Shown here: piece after piece, positions 7,646 through 15,480 of the stretch
Layout: the number at the start of each line of letters is the position of its first letter
Position numbering within the stretch: the stretch's first letter is position 1
NCBI GenBank assembly: GCA_002631855.1
Contig: NTLF01000017.1
Location: 248,001-312,000, forward strand
DNA from: Zunongwangia sp. ESRF-bin46
Lineage (GTDB): Bacteria; Bacteroidota; Bacteroidia; Flavobacteriales; Flavobacteriaceae
Reading direction: 5' to 3'
Length of the DNA stretch: 64,000 bases
Position numbers and translations under genes: made by a program
The notes under the pieces: model-generated
What the model was told of the DNA's origin: nothing
The model's database searches: none
The model's input: only the letters and a program-made list of their open reading frames with translations

Positions 7646-9838
7646 ATGGTCCGTATTGATTTAAAAACATTGCAAGATTTGGAGTTTCCATCCGTTTTGC
7701 AACAAATTGCAGATAATTGTATTACTGAACCCGGCACTGAGCGGGTTTTAAAGATAAGGCCATTTAAAGAGACGAATAAAATTACACCAGAGCTGTATCG
7801 AGTAAAAGAGTTTACAGCTTCTTTTGAAAGTGACAGCCCAATCCCCAACCACGATTTTGAACCCATTAATAAAGCGCTTCAGTTTTTAGATATTGAAAAC
7901 AGTGTATTGGAAATTTCAAGTTTCAGAAGAATTCGTTCGGTTACTGATACCACTTTCGATTTATTAAAATTCTTTAGAAAGTTTGAAGAGTTTTATATCT
8001 ACCTAAACCGTTTTTCAGACAAAGTAAACTACACCAGTCTCATTTCAGAAGAAATAGAGAAAAAAATAGACAGGTTTGGTGATGTTAAAAATGAAGCTTC
8101 AGAAGAATTAGCAGCCATTCGAAGACGTTTAAACCAAGTAAAGGGGCAAATAAATTCTTCTTTCACAAAAGCGTTAAATAATTATTCGCAAGCTGATTAT
8201 CTTGATGATATTAAGGAAACCGTAGTTGAAAACCGTCGGGTATTGGCAGTTAAAGCCATGTACCGAAAAAAAATACGAGGTGCGGTATTAGGAAACTCTA
8301 GAACGGGTAGCATAGTTTATATTGAACCTCAGGAAACGCTTGAGTTTACAAATGAACTTAGCAACTTAATTTATGAAGAGCAAGAGGAAATAAAGCGGAT
8401 TTTAAAAGTACTTACCGAGTTTGTTCGTCCGTATAAAAAATTATTAAAGCAATATCAAAACTACCTTTCTAAGATTGATGTTTTGTATGCGAAAGCAAAA
8501 TATGCGCGAGCCATTAATGGAGTTTTGCCTGTCTTAACCGAAAACAAATTCCTTCTCTTAAAAGACGCTTTTCATCCATTATTGTGGGTGGCCAATAAAA
8601 AGCGAAACGAAAAAACCTTTCCACAGACCATTTCGTTAGAGCCAGAAAAACGAATTATAGTGATAAGTGGCCCCAACGCCGGAGGAAAAAGTATCACATT
8701 AAAAACAGTTGGTTTACTACAAGTTATGTTACAAAGCGGATTATTGGTACCGGTAGATCCGTTGAGTGAATTTAGTTTTTTCGACCGGGTATTAACTGAT
8801 ATTGGTGACAATCAATCCATCGAAAACCATCTGAGTACCTACAGCTATCGATTAAAAAAGATGAATCAATTTCTTCGGAAATGTAACAAAAATACCCTCT
8901 TTTTAATTGATGAATTTGGTACCGGAAGTGACCCAGAACTAGGTGGTGCCTTGGCTGAAACCTTTTTAGAAGTTTTTTACGAACGAGAAGCTTTCGGGAT
9001 TATCACAACACACTACGCCAATTTAAAAGTATTAGCCAGCGAATTACCGCACGCAATAAATGCCAATATGCAGTTTGATAACCGGAGTTTAGAGCCTTTA
9101 TACCAATTACATTTAGGCGAAGCCGGCAGTTCTTTTACATTTGAGGTAGCACAAAAAAACGGTATCCCCTACAGCTTAATTAATAAAGCAAAAAAGAAGA
9201 TTGAACGTGGGAAAGTTCGGTTTGACAAAACAATTGCAAAGCTACAGCAAGAGCGGTCTAAATTGCGACAAACTTCAGCCAATTTAAAGACCGAAGAGCA
9301 AAAAGCAAGAGAGGAAAGCAAGCAACTTGAAGAAATAAACAATCGCGTTCAAGAAAAGCTGGAAAGCTATCAAGAGTTATATGATAGTAACCAAAAAATG
9401 ATTTCCTTAGGAAGAAGAGTAGATTCGTTAGCTGAAAAATTCTTCAACAACAAAAAGAAAAAACCGTTACTAGATGAACTTTTTAAACTGGTGTTGAAAG
9501 AAAACAGCAAACGTAAAAAACCAAAACCTAAAAAGAAACAAGTTAGTAAAGCACAAAAACAGGCTGAAAAAGTAGAAAAGGCAAAAAAACATGAAGTAAA
9601 GCAAGAGCTGGAACAAAAAGTAGCAGCTATACGAAAACGTAAAAAGAAAGAAAAAGCCGAAGCCAAAAAAGCACCACCACCAAAACCAAAAGTAACTTTA
9701 AAAGTTGGTGATCGCGTGCGTATGATTGATGGCCGAGCTATTGGAACCATTGACACAATTGAGAAGAAAAAAGCAATTGTAAATTATGGCATGTTCACTG
9801 CCGACGTAAGTTTGGAAGAGTTGGAAAAAGTTTCATAG
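7646..9838 (+). CDS. MutS2-family DNA-binding ATPase lacking the Smr nuclease domain
   Basis: 730 residues. The core is MutS-like: clamp/lever helices at about 120-300, Walker A GPNAGGKS at 342-349, Walker B with Asp422-Glu423 in LFLIDEFGTGSD and the TTHYANLK switch after it. After a long charged coiled coil (about 510-590) comes a Lys-rich linker (about 610-680) and a KOW-like end (LKVGDRVRMIDGRAIGTI). Canonical MutS2 of about 780 residues ends in an Smr nuclease domain with a HGxG motif; none is present, and the frame closes cleanly at TAG with the next gene 15 bases on. So it is a MutS2 ATPase probably without nuclease activity; roles in recombination control or collided-ribosome rescue are known only for Smr-bearing relatives. 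Confidence 0.9.
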   Translation: MVRIDLKTLQDLEFPSVLQQIADNCITEPGTERVLKIRPFKETNKITPELYRVKEFTASFESDSPIPNHDFEPINKALQFLDIENSVLEISSFRRIRSVTDTTFDLLKFFRKFEEFYIYLNRFSDKVNYTSLISEEIEKKIDRFGDVKNEASEELAAIRRRLNQVKGQINSSFTKALNNYSQADYLDDIKETVVENRRVLAVKAMYRKKIRGAVLGNSRTGSIVYIEPQETLEFTNELSNLIYEEQEEIKRILKVLTEFVRPYKKLLKQYQNYLSKIDVLYAKAKYARAINGVLPVLTENKFLLLKDAFHPLLWVANKKRNEKTFPQTISLEPEKRIIVISGPNAGGKSITLKTVGLLQVMLQSGLLVPVDPLSEFSFFDRVLTDIGDNQSIENHLSTYSYRLKKMNQFLRKCNKNTLFLIDEFGTGSDPELGGALAETFLEVFYEREAFGIITTHYANLKVLASELPHAINANMQFDNRSLEPLYQLHLGEAGSSFTFEVAQKNGIPYSLINKAKKKIERGKVRFDKTIAKLQQERSKLRQTSANLKTEEQKAREESKQLEEINNRVQEKLESYQELYDSNQKMISLGRRVDSLAEKFFNNKKKKPLLDELFKLVLKENSKRKKPKPKKKQVSKAQKQAEKVEKAKKHEVKQELEQKVAAIRKRKKKEKAEAKKAPPPKPKVTLKVGDRVRMIDGRAIGTIDTIEKKKAIVNYGMFTADVSLEELEKVS

Positions 9839-9853
9839 TAAATAAGGATTTAA

Positions 9854-10261
9854 TTGAATTCAGAAAAAAAACATAAAATAATCCTCTTTGACGGGGTTTG
9901 CAATCTTTGTAACAGCTCTGTGATCTTTGCTATAAAACGTGATAAAAATGACCTGTTCCGGTTTGCGGCATTGCAGAGTGAAGTTGGTGAAAAACTTGTT
10001 TCAAAATTTAACATAGATACTTCAAAGACCGATTCTATAATATTAATAGATGGTGAAAAGTATTTCGAAAAATCTTCGGCAGCACTTCATATAGCTAAAC
10101 ATCTTTCTGGAGGTTGGCCACTACTCTACTCTTTTATCATTCTTCCAAAATTTATAAGAGATTCAGTTTATAATTTTATTGCAAAAAATCGCTACAAATG
10201 GTATGGCAAAAAGGAAAGCTGTATGATTCCTACACCTGAATTGCAAGCTAAGTTTTTATAA
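9854..10261 (+). CDS. DCC-family (DUF393) thiol-disulfide oxidoreductase-like protein
   Basis: 135 residues. The signature DGVCNLCNSSV near residue 14 contains the CxxC-like pair (here C17, C20) that names the DCC family; a conserved FAALQSE strand and the late GKKESCMIPT motif are also typical. The only plausible start is TTG at 9854, because no in-frame ATG occurs before the DCC motif; the coding region follows mutS2 by 15 bases and is probably co-transcribed. Family function is uncertain; a thioredoxin-like redox role is inferred. Confidence 0.85.
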   Translation: MNSEKKHKIILFDGVCNLCNSSVIFAIKRDKNDLFRFAALQSEVGEKLVSKFNIDTSKTDSIILIDGEKYFEKSSAALHIAKHLSGGWPLLYSFIILPKFIRDSVYNFIAKNRYKWYGKKESCMIPTPELQAKFL

Positions 10262-10358
10262 TAATCAGTTTATTTTAGAAACAATATCTTAGGTTAACGA
10301 TAAGTTAACGGACATTTTTATGGCTATATTTAGTAGTCTAACCCTCTATATTTACGAT

Positions 10359-11744
10359 ATGCAACTAAAATCTAAGGTGTTAATTTTATTTTCAGTTTTT
10401 ACACTGATTGCCTTAATAGGTATTCAAGGCTACCTTATTTATAATAGTTACGAGTTAAAACAGAAAACCATAACCATCGATGCCCGTAATGCAATTGCCA
10501 AAATTTATACTGCCCCTGCGGTAGATTCAATTGCTTGGTTGTACAGAACCGATTTTTTAAACCATCTTGAGGCATATAAACATAAGAAGATTTCAAAACA
10601 GGAAATGCTTCAGCTATTAGACGAAAAATCTACGGAAATTAACCCAGGTTTTCTCGATGTTTTCAATAAGGGATTAAATCAGTTTGATGATGATTATAAA
10701 GTTCAATTCAAAAAAATTGTAACTTCTATCACACTTACCGATTCTCTTGGAAATGTAGAAATATTATATCCTGAAAAAAGTACTGATACCATTATTCTTC
10801 TTGGGGAGAATTTTCAACAAGAAGAAGGCACACTCATTAATAATAGCACTTGGCAAAAAGACCATGAAGTTATTTATGATGAAGGTTCTGAGGTCTTCGA
10901 TTTAGACTTCAAATCTAGTATTTTCATGAATATTTCAAACTGGAACAGTTTAATAGTTAGAGAACTTTCTGGTCTTTTAATACTTTCAAGTTTGTTATTC
11001 CTATTTGTAGTGGGTCTTTTATATTATTCCATTCAGAATTTATTAAAACAAAAACGGGTTGCTGAAATAAAAACCGATTTCATCAATAACATTACCCACG
11101 AACTTAAAACTCCCCTTTCTACACTATCGTTGGCCACAAAAACACTTACCAGTGAACACGCAAAGGGAAATGAAGAGATGACTTCGGAAGCGATACAGAT
11201 AATCGATAGACAAAACACACGGTTACAAAATTTAATCGATCAAGTTTTAAAAAGTAGTTTAGGGTATCAACAAATACAGCTATCTACCGAAGCATTTAAT
11301 GCCTGCACTTTTTTAAAGGAAGTACTTGATGATTATTGCTTGACAATTTCCCAATCCGTAACTATTGATCGTAACATTGAAAGTACCGGAATACCCATAA
11401 TAGCCGATACCTTTTACTTAAGTACCGCAATTATTAATATTCTAAATAATGCCATTAAATATGGTGGTACAAAATTGAAAGTAGGCTATACAATTGATAA
11501 AGGCGACAACACACATCAATTTACCATACAGGATAATGGTATTGGTATTTCCCCAAAATATCAAAAATATATTTTTCACAAATTTTACCGTATTAGTGAA
11601 AAAAACACACATAACTATAAAGGTCTGGGGCTTGGCCTGTACTACACTAGTCAGATAATCAAAGGCCATGATGGTAGAATTTCAGTAGAAAGTGAAACTA
11701 ATAAGGGTTCAATCTTTACCATTAAAATACCAATTATATCATGA
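10359..11744 (+). CDS. Membrane sensor histidine kinase
   Basis: 461 residues from the chosen ATG. Two membrane spans (about 5-25 and 205-228) bracket a periplasmic sensor region of about 175 residues with no recognised domain. The transmitter follows: HisKA motif INNITHELKTPLS with phospho-acceptor His247, then N-box NILNNAIKYGG, G1 DNGIGIS, F-box FHKFYR and G2 GLGLGLYY. An upstream in-frame ATG at 10320 would add 13 residues, but the start at 10359 places basic residues directly before the first span as expected and leaves the TATATTTA box near 10324 outside the gene. Its stop overlaps the regulator start (ATGA). Confidence 0.92.
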   Translation: MQLKSKVLILFSVFTLIALIGIQGYLIYNSYELKQKTITIDARNAIAKIYTAPAVDSIAWLYRTDFLNHLEAYKHKKISKQEMLQLLDEKSTEINPGFLDVFNKGLNQFDDDYKVQFKKIVTSITLTDSLGNVEILYPEKSTDTIILLGENFQQEEGTLINNSTWQKDHEVIYDEGSEVFDLDFKSSIFMNISNWNSLIVRELSGLLILSSLLFLFVVGLLYYSIQNLLKQKRVAEIKTDFINNITHELKTPLSTLSLATKTLTSEHAKGNEEMTSEAIQIIDRQNTRLQNLIDQVLKSSLGYQQIQLSTEAFNACTFLKEVLDDYCLTISQSVTIDRNIESTGIPIIADTFYLSTAIINILNNAIKYGGTKLKVGYTIDKGDNTHQFTIQDNGIGISPKYQKYIFHKFYRISEKNTHNYKGLGLGLYYTSQIIKGHDGRISVESETNKGSIFTIKIPIIS

Positions 11745-12436
11745 GAAACGTACTACTTGCAGAAGACGATCAGGATTTTGGTACTATGTTAAAACAGTAC
11801 CTAACCCTAAATAAATTTAAGGTTACATGGGCTATGAATGGTGAAGAGGCTTTTGAAGCATTTACAAAAGGAACATTTGATATATGCATACTGGATGTCA
11901 TGATGCCTGTAATGGATGGCTTTACACTGGCAAAAAAGATAATTGATATCAATCCAGAAGTTCCATTTCTGTTTTTAACAGCACGAAAAACCAAAGAAGA
12001 CAAAGTAAAAGGGTTAAAATTAGGGGCTGATGATTATGTGGTAAAACCCTTTGAAGCTGAAGAGTTAATCTTCAGAATTAAAAACATTATTAAGCGTACC
12101 GAACAACAAAACAACCTGCAGACTGATGAGCCAAAAGAAAAATCTATAACTATTGGCAATTACACTTTTGACACTGAAAACTTAGAATTAAAAATTAATG
12201 GTGAGGTCAATAAAATAACTGCCAAAGAAGCAAAGCTTCTATACTATTTATTTAACAATCGAAACCAGTTAATACGCAGAGAAGACATATTAACCCACAT
12301 ATGGGGGAAAACAGATTTCTTTTCTGGAAGAAGCATGGATGTATTTATAAGCAGGATTAGAAAATATTTAAAAAACGACCCTTCCATTACCATTGAAAGT
12401 GTAAGAGGCATCGGGTTGGAATTTAACACTAAATAA
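11741..12436 (+). CDS. OmpR-family response regulator
   Basis: 231 residues, partner of the upstream kinase. The receiver domain (1-118) has the acidic pair E8-D9, phospho-acceptor Asp52 in ILDVMMPVMDG, the Thr in FLFLTA near 80 and Lys102 in VVKPFE. The C-terminal winged helix (about 132-229) ends in SMDVFISRIRKYL and IESVRGIGLEF, the OmpR/PhoB recognition-helix and wing pattern. Only 38 bases separate it from the T9SS cargo gene downstream, which may be its target or an operon partner. Confidence 0.95.
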   Translation: MRNVLLAEDDQDFGTMLKQYLTLNKFKVTWAMNGEEAFEAFTKGTFDICILDVMMPVMDGFTLAKKIIDINPEVPFLFLTARKTKEDKVKGLKLGADDYVVKPFEAEELIFRIKNIIKRTEQQNNLQTDEPKEKSITIGNYTFDTENLELKINGEVNKITAKEAKLLYYLFNNRNQLIRREDILTHIWGKTDFFSGRSMDVFISRIRKYLKNDPSITIESVRGIGLEFNTK

Positions 12437-12474
12437 ATGGAAAATCAATTATTAATCACAAATAAACACTAATT

Positions 12475-15360
12475 ATGAAAACAATTACTAAAAGGGTGCT
12501 TTTATTGCAAATGCTACTATTTGGTGGCTTATTGTCAGTGACAGCACAAGAGTATTTTGGAACAACTACCTTTGGGGATAGTTCTATAGAAAATTCATTC
12601 AATTCCGCAGTAGATAGCGAAGGTAACATTTACACTCCAGGGTTATATTCAGGTTCTATTACTCTAGGCCCTGATACCGTTACTTGGGCTGGTGGTAATG
12701 CAGATGGTTTTTTAGCCATTCATGACAGCGATGGTAACCCAACTGGTGTACTTGGTTTTGGTGGTGGATTTGACGATGTTGTTATAGATGTTGCCATTGA
12801 TGCTGATGACAATATCTACCTTACAGGGTATTTTCAAGGAGCCAACACTAATAACCCATTCGATGCTGACCCAGGACCAGATGTGTTTCCCTTATTACAA
12901 CCAGCTTTTGGTTTAAGTAGAGATATATTTGTTATCAAGTTAGATAGTAATCAAGAATTTGTTTGGGCTAAACAAGTGAGTAACCCTTTTGGTTTTGGTC
13001 CTATAAACGAAGATGCACAAACCATTGAAGTAGATAGCAATGGAGATGTTTATGTAGCTGGTTCTTTTCTTTTAGCAGATTTTGATCCAGACCCTAATAA
13101 TGAAGTAACTTTATTTTCAGCAGATTCACAATCACCAGATGGTTTTTTATTAAAACTTGATACCGATGGAAACTATGTTTGGGTAAAAACCTATGAAGGT
13201 GCCGGCGGTATTGTAGAAGTTGAAAACATCGATTTTGACGCCAATGAAGATATTTTGCTTACCGGTAGGTTCAGAAATCAAGTAGATCTTGATACCGGAA
13301 CAGATGTTGACAACTATACAACTAATGGCAGTGATGATATTTTTATCACGAAAACAGATATTGATGGTAATTACATCTGGGGACAAGTATTTGGTGGATC
13401 TGGTTTAGACATCGTAGAACAAATTAAAGTATTACAATCGGGAATCTATATTAACGGTATGTTCTCAGGGACAGTTGATTTAGACCCTACAGCTGGAGAA
13501 AACAGTGTAACTTCAAATGGTGATTTTGATGCATTCTTTTCAAAATTTGATACCGATGGTAACTATGATTTTTCATACGTAACTGGTGGTGAAGGCAATG
13601 CAAACTTAGAGCTTGTATATGATATTACTGAAGCTCCTACTGGAAACCTATTTGTTTCGGGAAGCTTTATTGGTACTAGTGACTTTGACAATGGCACTGG
13701 AGAGGCAATGACAACCTCCAACGGAAACAGCGACAACTTTTTAGTCGAAATGGGTACGGACGGAGTATATAGAAACCACTGGACTATTGGTGGTCCTGCC
13801 GCAGATGCCAGCCAACAAGTTATTTTTAATCCAAATAACCAAATAATTGCAATTGGTGTTTTTCAGCAATCTGTTGATTTTGACCCTTTTGCTGGAGAAG
13901 ACACGCAAACCAGCAATGGAAACAGAGACATTTATGTATCTCGTTATTCCACAATTAGCACAGGTAATGACAACTGTGAAAATGCCGTAGCTGTTACTTG
14001 TGGTGATATAGTAAATGGCGAAACAGTTTCTGATTCTGACTCTGGAGGAAACGCTGCTCCAGATGAATTTTATAGTTATACAGGAAACGGAACTTTAGAG
14101 GAAGTAACCATTTCACTTTGTAACAATACAGATTTCAACTCAGTTCTTCGTGTTTATGAAGACTGTACATTAACGAATGAAATTGCTATGAATGATGATT
14201 CTTGTGGTGAGCAGTCTGAAGTTTCATTTATATCAGACGGTACTTCAACCTACTTTATTATGGTAGAAGGATTTGAATCTGAAGCTGGGAATTTCAACTT
14301 AGAAGTTACTTGTGAAGAATTACCAGAAAACGATATTTGTAGCGGAGCGTTACCAATCGATTGCGGTGAAACGCTTTCTGGCTCAACGGCAGATGCTACA
14401 ATAGATACAGATGCACCAGTATGTGCTACCGATATTACAGCTCCAGGAGTTTGGTACTCGTTTACAGATGATAGTGGTTTAGTAACAGACTATACTGTAT
14501 CTCTTTGTGATTCAGATTATGATACTAAAGTAACTATTTACACAGGAGAATGTGGTGCTTTAGTTTGTGAAACTGACAACGATGATTCTTGTGGCTTTCA
14601 ATCTGAAGCTACTTTTCAAGGAGATGGCAACACTACGTATTATATTTTGGTGCACGGTTTTGGAACGGCTACGGGTAACTTCAACTTAACGGTTGATTGC
14701 GTTCCAGTACCACCAGCAAACGATATGATTGCAAATTCTATTGATGTAGACGAAGTAGGCATCCCTTATACAGATGTTGCAGTGCCAATGCCAGCAGCAA
14801 CTACCGAAGCCGGAAACCCAACAGGGTGTAATATTGACGGCGCAAATGGTGTTTGGTACAATTTTGTATCTATTGGTGATGGAGAAGCTACAGCGAGTAT
14901 TGTAGACCCTGCCGGAACAAGTGTAGTAACATTCTTTGAAGCACCTAATGAAAATGCTACAGAAAGTGATCTTACATTGGTAAACCAAGGTTCTAATCAA
15001 TGTCTTCCAGGAACCTCTTCTACTATCACAACTACCGCTGGGCAAGCATACTACGTTTTTGTAGTAAACACTGGTGGAACAACTGATATAGAAATTGATG
15101 GAACCTTATTAGGAACCAACGAAAACACAATCGAAGGATTTAACTACTACCCTAACCCAACATCAAATGTTTTAAACTTAAACGCTACTGAAACAATTGA
15201 GCGTGTAACAGTTTATAACTTGTTAGGACAAAAAGTGATTGATGAGAATATAGGAAATTCAAAATCTGAGCTTTCTGTTTCAAGTTTATCAGCAGGCACG
15301 TATATTTTAAAAGTGTTTGTTAATGGGCAAGTAGGAACCTACAAAATTATTAAACAATAA
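12475..15360 (+). CDS. Large secreted repeat protein with T9SS type A sorting domain
   Basis: 961 residues with a Sec signal ending near VTAQ (about residue 25). Residues about 30-490 consist of beta-propeller-like SBBP repeats with recurring phrases such as 'DTDGNYVWVK', 'DIDGNYIWGQVFGGSG' and 'DFDPDPNN'. Three beta-sandwich modules resembling pre-peptidase C-terminal domains follow (about 497-625, 626-745, 746-870), the first two rich in Cys and sharing MNDDSCGEQSE/NDDSCGFQSE. From about 882 the T9SS type A domain begins (NYYPNPTSNVLNL) and ends YILKVF...YKIIKQ. It is predicted to be exported through the T9SS, whose PorQ is encoded at 60.6 kb, and anchored or released at the surface. Binding target unknown. 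Confidence 0.9.
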   Translation: MKTITKRVLLLQMLLFGGLLSVTAQEYFGTTTFGDSSIENSFNSAVDSEGNIYTPGLYSGSITLGPDTVTWAGGNADGFLAIHDSDGNPTGVLGFGGGFDDVVIDVAIDADDNIYLTGYFQGANTNNPFDADPGPDVFPLLQPAFGLSRDIFVIKLDSNQEFVWAKQVSNPFGFGPINEDAQTIEVDSNGDVYVAGSFLLADFDPDPNNEVTLFSADSQSPDGFLLKLDTDGNYVWVKTYEGAGGIVEVENIDFDANEDILLTGRFRNQVDLDTGTDVDNYTTNGSDDIFITKTDIDGNYIWGQVFGGSGLDIVEQIKVLQSGIYINGMFSGTVDLDPTAGENSVTSNGDFDAFFSKFDTDGNYDFSYVTGGEGNANLELVYDITEAPTGNLFVSGSFIGTSDFDNGTGEAMTTSNGNSDNFLVEMGTDGVYRNHWTIGGPAADASQQVIFNPNNQIIAIGVFQQSVDFDPFAGEDTQTSNGNRDIYVSRYSTISTGNDNCENAVAVTCGDIVNGETVSDSDSGGNAAPDEFYSYTGNGTLEEVTISLCNNTDFNSVLRVYEDCTLTNEIAMNDDSCGEQSEVSFISDGTSTYFIMVEGFESEAGNFNLEVTCEELPENDICSGALPIDCGETLSGSTADATIDTDAPVCATDITAPGVWYSFTDDSGLVTDYTVSLCDSDYDTKVTIYTGECGALVCETDNDDSCGFQSEATFQGDGNTTYYILVHGFGTATGNFNLTVDCVPVPPANDMIANSIDVDEVGIPYTDVAVPMPAATTEAGNPTGCNIDGANGVWYNFVSIGDGEATASIVDPAGTSVVTFFEAPNENATESDLTLVNQGSNQCLPGTSSTITTTAGQAYYVFVVNTGGTTDIEIDGTLLGTNENTIEGFNYYPNPTSNVLNLNATETIERVTVYNLLGQKVIDENIGNSKSELSVSSLSAGTYILKVFVNGQVGTYKIIKQ

Positions 15361-15397
15361 ATTTTTCTCATAGTTTAGTTACTATGTAATTAGGTTG

Positions 15398-15425
15398 AGC
15401 GGGCAGGAAACTGTCCGCTTTTTTA
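15398..15425 (+). terminator. Hairpin-T terminator after the T9SS cargo
   Basis: Arms AGCGGGCAG (15398-15406) and CTGTCCGCT (15411-15419), one G-T pair, GAAA loop, followed by a T run. It ends the transcript of the kinase/regulator/cargo group. Confidence 0.85.
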
Positions 15426-15453
15426 TTTCAATATTTCATTTAAAATTTTATGT

Positions 15454-15461
15454 TAGATTTG
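15454..15461 (+). promoter_or_regulatory. TAGATTTG -7 box before the MuiA-like gene
   Basis: An exact TAnnTTTG match 19 bases before the ATG at 15481, directly after the preceding terminator, consistent with an independent transcript with a short leader. Confidence 0.45.
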
Positions 15462-15480
15462 TGAGTATAAATCATACTTT

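Noticed and set aside
9370-9756. 128-codon minus-strand frame rich in Phe, Ser and Cys
   Set aside because: It is the mirror of the Lys-rich linker of the MutS2-like gene; the skewed composition is a by-product of AAA/AAG codons.
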